Part shown: one piece after another, positions 41,191-53,526 of the stretch | How the letters are laid out: each line of letters starts with the position of its first letter | How positions within the stretch are numbered: the stretch's first letter is position 1 | From: Chionoecetes opilio | Taxonomy: Eukaryota; Arthropoda; Malacostraca; Decapoda; Majidae | NCBI GenBank assembly: GCA_016584305.1 | Contig: JACEEZ010022664.1 | Coordinates: 167,591-231,590, forward strand | Reading direction: 5' to 3' | DNA: 64,000 nt | Translations under genes and position numbers: made by a program | The notes under the pieces: model-generated | Told to the model about the DNA's origin: nothing | What the model saw: the letters and a program-made list of their open reading frames with translations, nothing else | Databases searched by the model: none

Positions 41191-41551
41191 ACGGTATCAA
41201 GAAAACAAATCTTCTAAATAGAATATGGCCTACTCTTGTTTTGCCTTAACCTTTTATTTATATAGTGCATTTTATAGATATACGAAAATACTGTAATTAT
41301 AGTCGGTAGTAGAAGTATACAGGTAATAATAATATTGATCACATTCTGCCAGCGTCTGCCACGTACACGCTTGAACAGACAGACAGACGGACAGACCTAC
41401 ACCACTAACACGGCTCTTAAGATGCCCTACAAAGTCTCTACGTCTCTCTACAGTGCTCCTACAGTCTACAGAGGCCAAGAACGAGACGCCACCCTAACAT
41501 AAGTGATTAAAATTACATATTCACTTCCATTACTGCCGTGAAAATGGTTAC

Positions 41552-41838
41552 CGTAGATAACATGTGCACTTGTGTCGCCAGTCACTTAAATTGCCACTGC
41601 ACTTAAGTCGCCAGGCACAATATATTACGAATTTTAGCATCACTACAGACTTTTATGTGCCACTGAAGACATGTACATACAGTGTGATGTACATAATATA
41701 AACTACGTATACTTCTGTGCATGCGTCTGATCAGTGGCACATAAAAGTCTGTAGTGATGCTTAAATTCGTAATATATTGTGCCTGGCGACTTTAGTGCAC
41801 TGGCGAGTGACTGGCGACTATAGTGTTATCTACGGTAC
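41552..41838. mobile_element. foldback element, GTAGATAACA...TGTTATCTAC family
   Basis: Arms of over 100 bp: taccgtagataaca, gtcgccaggcacaatatatt, catcactacagacttttatg with complements. A degraded relative (gtcgccaggcgccatatatt) occupies about 23640-23860. Confidence 0.72.
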
Positions 41839-42196
41839 CTAACTAAAAAAAAAAAAAATTATGTGGGTCGGAAATATGCAGCCTAATTCCTATATAGGAT
41901 CATTTTCGTCGTAATTGGTGATTAAAATTACATATATATTACTGCGGTGAAAATGGCTAAATAACTATAGGCTATATATAAAACAAAAAAGTATGAGTCG
42001 GAAATATGAAGGGAAGGAAAAAAAATAAAGGCATCCTAAAAATCTTTCACTTATTTTTTTCATCTCGCTCATAATATAGTAATGATTGACGATATAGGAA
42101 CCCGTACTGTTATGTTATGTCAGTAAATGTTGACTGTACAGTGTTCCATGAAGCTAAGAGGAACGTGCTTGTAATGGGGTAATATGACGTGATACA

Positions 42197-42215
42197 TCTA
42201 TATTAATAAAAGCGA

Positions 42216-42250
<35 letters not shown>

Positions 42251-42910
42251 GTGTGTGTGTGTGTGTGGTATAGGTTCCGCCCCCCGTGGCGGAATCCCAT
42301 CATATACCACATTTTTGGAACCAGGTTGACCAGGGGAAGGGTTTAAGCCCATTTATGAGATGATCCGATCACTTTTTCTTTCTTTTTTTTAGCAGCCTAT
42401 TAGCGATAATTGTGAAAAAAGTGGGTTGCGAGAATTGAGGAAGCCTTGATGTAGGGTGATGGGTGATGGGTGAGTGAATGGGTGGGGTGATGGGTAATGG
42501 GTGTGGGGTGATGGGTGAGTGAATGGGTGGGGGGTGATGGGTGATGGGTGAGGGAATAGATGGGGGGTGATGGGTAATGGGTGAGTGAATGGGTGTGTGG
42601 TGATGGGTAATGGGTGAGTGAATGGGTGGGGGGTGATGGGTAATGGGTGAGTGAATGGGTGGGGGGTGATGGGTAATGGGTGAGTGAATGGGTTGGGGGT
42701 GATGTGAATGGGTTGGCGTTAATACATACATTTCTACATCCATGATTTCAGGAAAGTTAGAAGGGGCTATCTGGAGAGTCTGTGTTATCTGGAGAGTCTG
42801 TGTTTGGTGGGCCTTCGGCCCACCAAACACAGGTGGTGGGCTTCGGCCCACCAATAGCCCTCCGCAGGAGCTAGCCAAAAAGTCCGCCCGGAGGGCGGCT
42901 TTGCGACTAG
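42197..42910 (+). mobile_element. Helitron-like element, copy 1
   Basis: It begins TCTATATTAATAAAAGCGAA and ends with a perfect hairpin CCGCCC-GGA-GGGCGG followed by CTTTGCGA and CTAG, then T. TC start, near-terminal hairpin and CTRR end with A/T insertion site are Helitron hallmarks. Inside are a (TG)n run, a shared segment with caggttgaccaggggaaggg, and a G-rich minisatellite based on tgatgggtaatgggtgagtg. No Rep/helicase is present, so it is non-autonomous. Confidence 0.75.
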
Positions 42911-42934
42911 TCTATAATAATATAAGCGAAAGTG

Positions 42935-42965
<31 letters not shown>

Positions 42966-44126
42966 GTGTGTGTGTGTGTGTGGGGTATAGGTTCCGCCCC
43001 CCGTGGCGCAAACACCTCATATGGCACATTTTTGGAATCGGGTCGACTAGGGGAAGGTCATAAGCCCACTTATGAGATGATCCGATCACTTTTTTTTTTC
43101 TTTTTTTTTTAGCAGCCTATTAGCGAGAATTGTGAAAACAAAAGTGGGTTGCGAGAATTGAGGAAGCCTTGATGTAGGGTGATGGGTAATGGGTGAGTGA
43201 ATGGGTGGGGTGATGGGTAATGGGTGTGGGGTGATGGGTGAGTGAATGGGTGAGGGGTGATGGGTTGGGGGTGATGGGTGATGGGTGAGGGAATAGGTGG
43301 GGGGTGATGGGTAATGGGTGAGTGAATGGGTGTGTGGTGATGGGTGTGTGGTGATGGGTAATGGGTGAGTGAATGGGTGGGGGGTGATGGGTAATGAGTG
43401 AGTGAATGGGTGGGGGGTGATGGGTAATGGGTGAGTGAATGGGTGGGGGGTGATGGGTAATGGGTGAGTGAATGGGTGGGGGGTGATGGGTAGGGTGGTG
43501 TGGGGGGACACCGTACTATTAGTGGAAAAATATTCATAAAAAATCCATTTTTTACCTGAGAGAGTGCACACTGTGCCCAAAACAAACTTCACAATATGGC
43601 CCACCTATGGTACCCTCATGAATACTTAACTCAGATAATAAGGGTCATTTAAGGTTTTTTATAAATTTTTGACTGTGATCCCCCCAGTTCGGTGTGACCC
43701 CACCCCACCCTACCTCTTAGTCATGAAGTCTACCCTGTTGCTCGCATGTAGTTCACTGAGGGTGGCGCTGCATCCGTGGTGGCATGGTGGCGCGAAATTT
43801 GAATTAATTTTCGCGTTGTAGCCTTCGTACGGTGATCGTTCGGTGTGACCCCACCCCACCCTAATGGGTGAGTGAATGGGTGGGGGGTGATGGGTAATGG
43901 GTGAGTGAATGGGTGGGGGGTGATGGGTAATGGGTGAGTGAATGGGTGGGGGGAATACATACATTTCTACATCCATGATTTCAGGAAAGTTAAAAGGGGC
44001 TATCTGGAGAGTCCATGTTTGGTGGGCCGAAGGCCCACCAAACACAGGTGGTGGGCCAAAGGCCCACCAATAGCCCTCCGCAGGAGCTAGCCAAAAAGAC
44101 CGCCCGGAGGGCGGCTTTGCGGCTAG
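42911..44126 (+). mobile_element. Helitron-like element, copy 2, abutting copy 1
   Basis: It begins TCTATAATAATATAAGCGAA immediately after the CTAG of copy 1 and ends with the same hairpin and GCGGCTAG. It carries (TCTG)n, the same minisatellite and the same ggtgggc...gcccacc palindromes. A 369-bp TA-flanked MITE interrupts it at 43493-43861. Confidence 0.75.
43493..43861. mobile_element. MITE with GGGTGG...CCACCC ends, TA duplication, nested in Helitron
   Basis: The ends GGGTGGTGTGGGG and CCCCACCCCACCC are inverted repeats, flanked by TA on each side (43491-43492, 43862-43863). Deleting the element and one TA recreates the exact minisatellite phrase gatgggTAatgggtgag of the host Helitron, so the insertion is unambiguous. 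TA duplication points to the Tc1/mariner superfamily. Confidence 0.85.
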
Positions 44127-44624
44127 TATAATATAAAGCTCAGCCATTTATGAACAGTCAGGCGTCGCGGTTGGCATTTTTTTCTCCTACCTTGAAATGA
44201 CTTCGGTTTAAAACGTGTTCTCATCTTTACGCTTATCCTTATCCCACACTTATAATATCCTCCCTTTTTATCCTCCCTTATCCCTATACTTTATCCCATA
44301 TTATAATCCCTCATTTTATAGGTATGAGTGTGGGTTACGTAGCGAGGCAGATGAGGTGACATTAATTAGGTAGAAGCTTTTCCTAATGGTTTCTGCCGGG
44401 GATTATTTCGGTCTTAATTCGAGACTCACACCTGACTCAGATTAATGTCAGGGCAGGTATGAGCTAATTGGTTTGAGGCATGAGGTGATTAGAGGAATAT
44501 TAAGGTAGGGTAATATATTCTAGTTTGACACCGAATTCACTTAATTTGGTGGACGAAACAATTTTTTCTGGTGATTTTTATGAGTTTTTAATTAATCTGA
44601 CAACCGTTTACTTCGAATATTAGT

Positions 44625-44822
44625 ACGATTCTTCTACCGTAAATTGCAGTTGTATTTTATCATAGTTAACCATATTATCAGGTAATTGTAGGCATCATTT
44701 TAAGCATGAAACAGCTAGGAACTACCACGTGTAGGTCTCGCGGCCTCATGTAGCTTCCTTATTTTCTTATGTTCTTATGAGACCTTATAGGAATTTTCGC
44801 CTCGTTAAATAAAATAGACAAT
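44625..44822. mobile_element. MITE of the ACGAGGYGAAAA family, copy 4, interrupted
   Basis: Interior tattttatcatagttaacc and cgcctcgttaaataaaatag are present; a short ACGTG-type repeat (44709-44778) interrupts aagcatga|gacctta. Confidence 0.65.
44709..44778 (-). mobile_element. ACGTGGTAG repeat copy inside a MITE
   Basis: aggaactaccacgtgtaggt, ctcgcggcctcatgtagctt, ccttattttcttatgttctt, inserted in the MITE at 44625-44822. Confidence 0.7.
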
Positions 44823-44880
44823 AGGTGTGTTTATATAAATTTTTCCTTGCTGGGAGCTTACGAAGTGTAGTGTAGGTATA

Positions 44881-46290
44881 ATTATAGTGGTATTATAGTG
44901 GTATATGGTGGTATATAGTGGTATTATAGTTGTATATAGTGGTATTATAGTGGTATATAGTGGTATTATAGTGGTATTATAGTGGTATATAGTGGTTTAT
45001 AGTGGTATTATAGTGGTGTATAGTGGTATTATAGTGGTATATAGTGGTTTATAGTGGTATTATAGTGGTATATAGGTGCTATTATAGTGGTATATAGTGG
45101 TTTATAGGGGTTTATAGTGGTATATAGTGGTATTATAGTGGTATATAGTGGTATTATAGTGGTATATAGTGGTATTATAGTGATATTTAGTGGTTTATAG
45201 TGGTATATAGTGGTATTATAGTGGTATATAGTGGTTTATAGTGGTATATAGTGGTATATAGTGGTATTATAGTGGTATATAGTGGTATATAGTGGTTTAT
45301 AGTGGTATATAGTGGTATATAGTGGTTTATAGTGGTATATAGTGGTATATATTGGTATTATAGTGGTATTATAGTGGTATATAGTGGTATTATAGTGGTA
45401 TATAGTGGCATATAGTGGTTTATAGTGGTGTATAGTGGCATTATAGTGGTATATAGTGGTATTATAGTGGTATTATAGTGGTATATAGTGGTATATAGTG
45501 ATATATAGTGGTTTATAGTGGTGTATAGTGGTATTATAGTGGTATATAGTGGTATATAGTGGTATTACAGTGGTATATAGTGGTATTATAGTGGTATATA
45601 GTGGTATATAGTGGTATTATAGTGGTATATAGTGGTATTATAGTGGGACATAGTGGTGTATAGTGGTATTATAGTGGTGTATAGTGGTATTATAGTGGTA
45701 TATAGTGGTTTATAGTGGTATATAGTGGTATTATAGTGGTATATAGTGGTATTATAGTGGTATATAGTGGTTTATAGTGCTATATAGTGGTATTATAGTG
45801 GTATATAGTGGTATTATAGTGGTATATAGTGGTATTATAGTGATATATAGTGGTTTATAGTGGTATATAGTGGTATTATAGTGGTATTATAGTGGTATAT
45901 AGTGGTATTATAGTGGTATATAGTGGTTTATAGTGGTATATAGTGGTATATAGTGGTATATAGTGGTTTATAGTGGTATATAGTGGTATATAGTGGTATT
46001 ATAGTGGTATATAGTGGTATATAGTGGTTTATAGTGGTATATAGTGGTATTATAGTGGTATATAGTGGTATATAATGGTATATAGTGGTATATAGTGGTT
46101 TATATAGTGGTATATAGTGGTATATAGTGGTATATAGTGGTTTATAGTGGTATTATGGTATATATAGTGGTATTATGGTGGTATATAGTGGTTTATAGTG
46201 GTATTATGGTATATATAGTGGTATTATGGTGGTATATAGTGGTATTATATAGTGGTATATAGTGGTATTATAGTGGTTAATAGTAGTAGA
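44881..46290. repeat. 1.4-kb minisatellite of TATAGTGGTAT type
   Basis: Mixed units tatagtgg(tattatagtgg / tatatagtgg / tttatagtgg). It is one of the longest arrays in the window and ends about 1.3 kb upstream of the Vap33 promoter. Confidence 0.95.
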
Positions 46291-47640
46291 GTAGTGTAGT
46301 GTATTTAGAAGTGTAGTGTATATTTATATGTATTCCCTCGCGGCTCGGGGCTCGGGGGGCGGCAGGATCGAGGGCGCCTCGGGTTGCAGTTATATTTAGG
46401 AAATCAAAGGAATCGCCCACGTTCATTTTTAGCGACACGAGTAAGTATAGTACATATTCCTGTCACTACATATGAAGTAATACATTGCTTTACCTATATT
46501 TTATGTTTATTTACTCTGTATTTGTATATTAACAAGGTAAAGACAAGATATATACAACAATAATTTATGTTTAAGATGAATGATATCTAGTCTACGGTAC
46601 CTAGTAAAATGAAAAATATAAAGGAATATACAGATAGAATATTGAGATAAATTTTAAAAGATTCATTGGAACTCGATGTATGACAAACGTTGGTCATAAA
46701 TACACGTCATAATAGAAGCAAGTAAGGAAAAAACTGGGTTATAGCAGGTATACAAGTAGAATATATTACGATAATTAACATACATGAGAGATAAGACAAG
46801 ATGGAAGGGAATATATGAATAAAAGAAATTAGAGGAGAAAATCAATATGGAAGAAATGCATCATAAGAGAGAAGATCTACATGGAGAAGAGGAAGATATG
46901 AAGAGAAGAAGCAGGAAAGAAGAAATAGAGAAGAAATGTGGAAAACTATACGGCAGGGAAGGCGAAGGAGAAATTGATCGTTGAAATTTATAGAAAAGAA
47001 GAAAATTTACCTTTACCATATATACAAGAAGATAGCGGCGGTAAAAGATAAGGAGGAGATAGTTACAACAAATAGAGGGTACAGAATGCAGATAGAGGCC
47101 GGTGGAAGGAAGAAATGGAAGAAGAAATGAATAAAAGAAGAAATTTTGCCAGGGCGACATTCTCATACTGCCTTCGTGTGAAATAGACGTTTGAAAATAT
47201 GGATGAAAAACTGAAGATGAATAGAATAGAGGAGATAAAATGATACTATAAATGATGATGGGAGGATATAAGTGGACGTAAATGGAATAAATTAATGCAT
47301 TATAATTTTTAGTTATACGAAAGACGTGTTGTCAGAGAGAGTTTAATTAATAAGGTAGGTAGAGAGAACAAAAAAATAAGAGATTGTAATAAAGAAGTCA
47401 AGATAAAAGACTAAATGATATGATATGTCAGAGATGAAGAATAGGGGTGGGATAAATAAATAAGGAATACATTTTATTGTCCTAGAAAAATTAAGATACG
47501 TAGAGAGAGAAGAAATATAAGAGATAATAATAATAGAAGTTAAGATAAAAGACTAAATGGCCTAGATAAAGACGAGAGAAGCAGAATAAGGGTGGAATAA
47601 ATAAATAAGGAATATGTTTTGCCGTGGTGTGTTATCATAG
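46291..47640. other. AT-rich Vap33 upstream region
   Basis: Mostly A/G-rich sequence with a duplicated segment of about 120 bp (47356-47475 and 47499-47615; aagataaaagactaaatg and ggataaataaataaggaata). A short GC patch at 46333-46385. No gene recognised. Confidence 0.45.
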
Positions 47641-47652
47641 CGAGTCTTAAGA

Positions 47653-47660
47653 TGACGTCA
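47653..47660 (+). promoter_or_regulatory. CRE palindrome TGACGTCA before Vap33
   Basis: A perfect 8-bp cAMP-response element lies about 110 bp upstream of the Vap33 ATG in a CpG-containing segment. CREB/ATF family proteins bind this motif, and they favour proximal promoters. Function here is inferred from position only. Confidence 0.55.
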
Positions 47661-47673
47661 CAGTTGTTGAGTA

Positions 47674-47683
47674 GCGCGTGCGC
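47674..47683 (+). promoter_or_regulatory. NRF1-type binding core GCGCGTGCGC before Vap33
   Basis: This matches the NRF1 core GCGCRTGCGC exactly (reverse complement GCGCACGCGC) and sits 14 bp after the CRE, about 90 bp before the ATG. The ewg/NRF1 gene itself is the upstream neighbour. Binding is inferred. Confidence 0.6.
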
Positions 47684-47771
47684 GGTGAGGGTGTCGGCGG
47701 CCAGGCTGTGTCACGTCTCCTAGCAATTGTCATCAATACTGGCCACTCTTACCCTGTGATTGCCTCCCAAA

Positions 47772-47829
47772 ATGGCCAAAGCGGAGCAGGTGTTAAACTT
47801 GGAGCCGTCCCAGGAGCTTAAATTCAGAG
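47772..47829 (+). CDS. Vap33: Vap33 exon 1 (start codon)
   Basis: The ATG follows tcccaaA and opens [19 protein letters not shown], matching human VAPB MAKVEQVLSLEPQHELKFR. The donor is AGAG|GTAAGG, phase 1. An upstream GC-rich segment with no in-frame alternative start and the homology decide this start. Confidence 0.97.
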
Positions 47830-49696
47830 GTAAGGCCAAAAGATGGAAAATAAGCCAGAAATGTTACGTTACTGGGAGCCATTTTACACCATCCTAATGT
47901 TTATCTGTCGAGTAATTTAAGGATTTGCACGTAGAATTACCTTACAGCGTTACTTCAGGAGCGTGTGTGTTCATGGCAGCCCTGGCGAGCATAGAACAGG
48001 GGTGTGTGAGGGCGAAGGGCGAGGAAATATGGGGCGAGGAAAGGAATTTGATCAGTTTTCGTGTTCGTTAATTCATGTGATTTTTGGCCGTTTAAGAAAT
48101 TTTTTCGTCCTTATTTGAGGGTGTTTAGGTGTATGCAAGGCCATGGGTGTGTGTGGTTATGTGATGGAGTAACGTATAGGGTAGGGTGACCTGGAGGGTG
48201 TGTTATTCATGGTGTAACAGATGTATGGGGGAATGACTGGCAGGGTGATGAAGGCAGGGTGAAGGTGAGGCTGGGAGGCTGAGGGGAATTCGAGGGGATC
48301 ACCGCGGCTCCAACAACCCCGTCTTGCCCCGCCACTACCCTCGATCCCGCCCTTAGCCTATGGTACAGTTTGGTAACGGGGTGCAGTCAGTTCGTACACA
48401 AGTTGTTTCGTACACCAAAAAGTTGCTTCGTAGTCTATATGAAACCATAGTCGTTTCGTACACTCAGCTCAGAGTTGAACTTGTCTACTAGAGTTACGAA
48501 ACGATACCACGTATGTACGAAAAAAAATCAATGTACGAAACAACTAACAAAGCCTGGGTACGAAACAGCTAACAAAACCTGGGTACGAAACAACTTATGT
48601 ACGAAACTCCCTGTAACCCTGGTAACACCCTCACATGTATCCTTAGGGACCCGCATGCCAGGCCTAGACACCAAATATGTCTTGCTCATGGATCTTTGTG
48701 TTCAGTTAAGTTGTGGGAGTCTGGCCTTTTTTATCGGCACTCCCTGATGTTTCTCTTCTTGCTGTCTGGGTCTTTTAGTTAGTTGTCTTCTCTTATTTTG
48801 TTTTTTAATTTCTTTCTCTTTCTTTCCTCTTATTTTCTCTGGTCATCCATAAACTGTCCCGCCCTTAGTATGTGGTACAGTCTGGTAACGCCTCCACATG
48901 TATCCTTGGGGACCCGCATGCCAGACCTAGACACCTCACATTTTGTCTTATTCATATACCGTTGTGTCTGGCGTGACGGACCGTTACCACCACTTTCTGG
49001 GTTGTCTGGGTGGTGTTTAGAGGTGACTGGTGACTGGTGTTGAGAGGTGACTGGTGACGTCATGCAGTAGTGGGGGTCCAGAGGTGCCCCTGTGTTAAAG
49101 GGCGCCATGGTCCAGAGGTGCCCCTGTGTTAAAGGGCGCCATGGTCCAGTGTGGAGGTGTTGGAGTGTGTTTTTTCCCCGTCAAAAACTTCTAGAAAGAG
49201 TATTATTAGAAATGTGTCATCACTTCGAATTGCAAAAGACACTTTTTGAAGGTTTGCACTGGAAAAAAATATCTCTATTATGGAAAACATCACATATTAA
49301 GCAAAACAAATTAACTTCTCTGAAAATCTTGCAACAGTCATAAAGTAAATTTTTACATGGGCCATTCTCACCTGGAAGACCACACTCATGACCAGCGATT
49401 GCAAGCACCTCATAAATCATTGCCCTGTTTTGGCTTAGGGTATAATTTTTTCCATTTCATTTCAAGGCAATAATTCCTACAATTTTTTTTAGTTTTGTCT
49501 CAGCTTTAATCAAAGTTTTTTATTTTTAAATTTAATTTTTTCATTACACTGTCTGGACATTTATGAGAGATCCTTGGAAAATAGGAGAAATTAAGGATAA
49601 TTTATAGTTTCACCCAAACCAACGATTTTCTGATGCGCCTTATGTTTTTCTGGTGTGTTTTTGTGGGTTTTGAATGAATCTGCTAACAGTTTGTCG

Positions 49697-49731
<35 letters not shown>

Positions 49732-49867
49732 TATTTTTTTTATAAGGTAGATAAAGGTTAGTTATTTTTTTTTATTTTTTTTATTATTATTATTTTTTTA
49801 TATAATATATATAGTTAGGGAAAGGTTAGGTTAGGTTTGGGTTCATTTTTGTGTTTTTGTCATATTT

Positions 49868-49912
<45 letters not shown>

Positions 49913-52900
49913 GACTGAAACGGGTAGCAGATTCATTCAAAACACAAAAACACGCCAGAAAAACATAAGGCGCATCATAAAATCGTTGGTTGGGTGAAAC
50001 TATAAATTGACCGAAATTATTGCCTATTTGAAACAGGTAAGGATAATTCTGTACAAGTTGTAGTCACGTATTTTATTAATTTCATAGACCAATAAGACTT
50101 ACCAATAAATTTTCTTCATAATTCGTTAAGAGAATGCCTTTGATTTTAATGCTTGTAATAATTTTTCAGGTCCCTTCACGGATGTCGTCACGTCTCAGCT
50201 AAAACTAAGCAACCCCACCGATAAGAGAGTATGTTTTAAGGTGAGTCACTACAACATTAACACTACTCTGGATGTACTAAAGTTGTTGTTATAGCACCAA
50301 TCATTAACCCCTTCACGCCCAGATCTTTCCTTTGCTAAAAAAATTGTATGTTGTCGAGCCATAAAATTACGAAAAGTAACTTAATATACCAAATTAGTTA
50401 GTGGACAAGGATACTAAACAGGTCATATCTATAAAATATTGCTTATATTCACAAAAAAAACGTCTAATAGTAGCCAAACTACAATGGAAATTACGTTCTG
50501 GGTCTCAAGGGGTTAATTAACAAGCAACTGCAGTCTTGATTCTCACATCTATACTCCAATACAAATTATAGAAGAAAAAATGCACTTCAGTTCAGTTGTT
50601 GGTCGGGAGCCAGGCCTTTTTCAACGGCACTCCCTGACTTGTTTCTGCTTGCTGTCTGGGTCTTTATTTAGTTTTCTTCTCTTATTCTATCTTATTAGTT
50701 TCTTTCTTTTTCTTTCTTTCTTTCTTATTTTCTTATTTTCTCTGGTCATCCAAAAACTATTGATTGTTCTTTTTGCTTCTTCCACATTCCCATCTCCAAA
50801 CAAATACTCCCCCACTATATCCTCTTCCTCCTCTATGTAAGGTTGTTGTAGCCTCACATTTTTCCTTCTTTCATTACTGTATGCTGGGCACCATAACAGA
50901 AAATGTTTTAAGTCCTCCTTTTCTGCCCCACACAAATCACATGTTATTTCTTCTCCCCATTTTTGCACTGCTCTTTTATAGCAATTTATAGATTTTTTTC
51001 AAGTTATAGATTTTTTTGGTAAAGTGCTGGCCATAAAACATTGTAAGCTGCTGCTGATTCATCCCCCAAGGTCTGAAAATGTGCCTTAAGTACCACTATA
51101 CTCTGCTTTTTTACGAGGTGAAATATCCTGCCCCCTTGCTGCTTACTGACTGATATTTGATGCCAGGAGAAGGGATTACTACACTTCTTCTAAATTTCAG
51201 TTGTATTTTATCATAGTTAACCATATTATCAGGTAAACATAGGCATCATTTTAAGCATGAGACCTTATGATAGAATGAAATTTTTGCCTCGCTACAAAAA
51301 TAGACGAAAGGGCAGCTCACTCTTATTCTCATAATTTAAAGAACTAGCTACAGGATATTTTACCTGAATTTCATATACATGTTGAATTTCAAAATATTTC
51401 GTGCATATAAAAATTGTCAACCTTCAAAGTTATTAAAAATATAATTAAAATAAAGTAATATCACTGAATAAAAAATAGCAAACGGAACGAGAAATAACTT
51501 TGAAACCTTTAAAACAAATATGCCTCAAAATCTGATAAATTTTCTAAAACAAATATGCCTCAAAATCTGATAAATTTTCTAAAACAAATATGCCTCAAAA
51601 TCTGATAAATTTTCTAAAACAAATATGCCTCAAAATCTGATAAATTTTCTAAAACAAAAATGCCTCAAAATCTGATACATTTCATACATGTATTCAGATG
51701 ATATGTTGGGATCAGCCTTTTGTACGGCTCTCATTTCTTTCCTCAATATGTACTTGTTATTAATCCTGTATTAGCGGTCATGTCTTCAGAGCTTGTCTTG
51801 CATTCCAAATTTTTTTTTTTTTTTTTTTTTTTCTTTCCATTATTTGTTCACTGTTGTCCTTTTTCAGTAATAAGATTTCTGCCATGTGTTCTGTGTTTTC
51901 TCTGTAAGGTTGTTGCATAAATGAAAATCGCTGCTTAACCCCTTCACGCCCAGATTTTTCTTTTGCTATAAAAAATTGTATGTTGTCCAGCCATAAAATC
52001 ACAAAAATTAACTAAATATACCAATTAGTTAGTGGACAAGGATACTAAACAGGCAGAGCTGGGCAGTATTTAAATACATTTGTATTTAAATGCGTATTTC
52101 ATTACATTTGTATATTTAGAAATTATTTATAAATACATTGATTGTCATGTATTTAAATACTTATAATATAAAAATGTAAATACTTTATCAGTTAATTTGG
52201 CCATAAACCCGCCCAAGTATCTGGCAACCCCGATGTTACAGTGAACCAGGGTTTCCACTGACAAGGAAATTTCCTTATTTCAAGGAAATATCCTTATTTC
52301 AAGGAAATATCCTTATTTCAAGGAAATATCCTTATTTCAAGGAAATAATCCTTATTTCAAGGAAATATCCTTATTTCAAGGAAATATCCTTATTTCAAGG
52401 AAATTTCCTTATTTCAAGGAAATTTAGGCCTGAGAAGGAAATTTAGGCCTGAGAAGGAAATTTCTAAGGAAATCCATTTTTTTCGGACATGTTAAAATTT
52501 GTGTGTATTTAAAATGTATTTAAAAATTTATTTAAATACAATTAATGTATTTAGTATTTAAATACATTCGTAAAATGTATTTAGTATTTAGTATTTAAAT
52601 ACATTTCTCCCATGTATTTAGTATTTAGTATTTAAATACATTCAATGTATTTAGTGCCCAGCTCTGTAAACAGGTCATACCTATAAAATATTGCTTATAT
52701 TCATTAAAACCGTCTAATGGTAGCCAAATTACCATGGAAATTATGTTCTGGGTCTCAAGGGGTTACCTAATACCTGAATATTGTTTGCATTGCCGTTCAC
52801 AGGTCAAAACCACGGCCCCTCGGCGGTACTGCGTGCGGCCAAACTCCGGGGTGGTGGATCCCAATGGGGCGGTGAGCGTGGCGGTGATGCTGCAGCCCTT

Positions 52901-53465
52901 CGACTACGACCCACATGAAAAGAACAAGCATAAGTTTATGGTGCAGAGTCTGTTTGCCGTTGGGGACGGAGACATCAGCCTGGACGGTCTGGTAAGGGAG
53001 AGAGAGCTGTTGTCACCTCTGTCATCCTTCAGAATTGGTATTTAAATATTTTTTTATTTTTTTATATTATTTTTATATTATTTTTATTATTTTTTTATTA
53101 TTATTATTTTTTTTTTTTTTTTTTTTAACATCACAAAGGACTGGTCAAGGGCAAAAAAAAAGAAGTAACTAATAGCCCACTTATTATTTCATCCTTGTCG
53201 TTCTGAGCTTGTTGTCACCTTCTCGTCATTATCATCCTTCATTATTGGTTTTTACATCATTTTTTTTTTACATCACAAAGGACTGGACCAAGGGCAAAAA
53301 AAGAAGTAACAAAAAGCCCGGTTATTATTTCATCCATGTATTTTCATCCTTGTCCTGAGCATTGGCTACTCAACGGAGAGTTAAGGCCAGGATAGGTCTT
53401 GTCATGCAGCTCAGAATTCATGTGTAAAGGGTATTAGTTCTGCTGCTTTACCCCTTCTCCCTCAA

Positions 53466-53526
<61 letters not shown>

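Noticed and set aside
45000..46290. Regulatory array or matrix attachment region in TATAGTGG repeats
   Set aside because: No evidence beyond AT content and repetition; kept only as a minisatellite.
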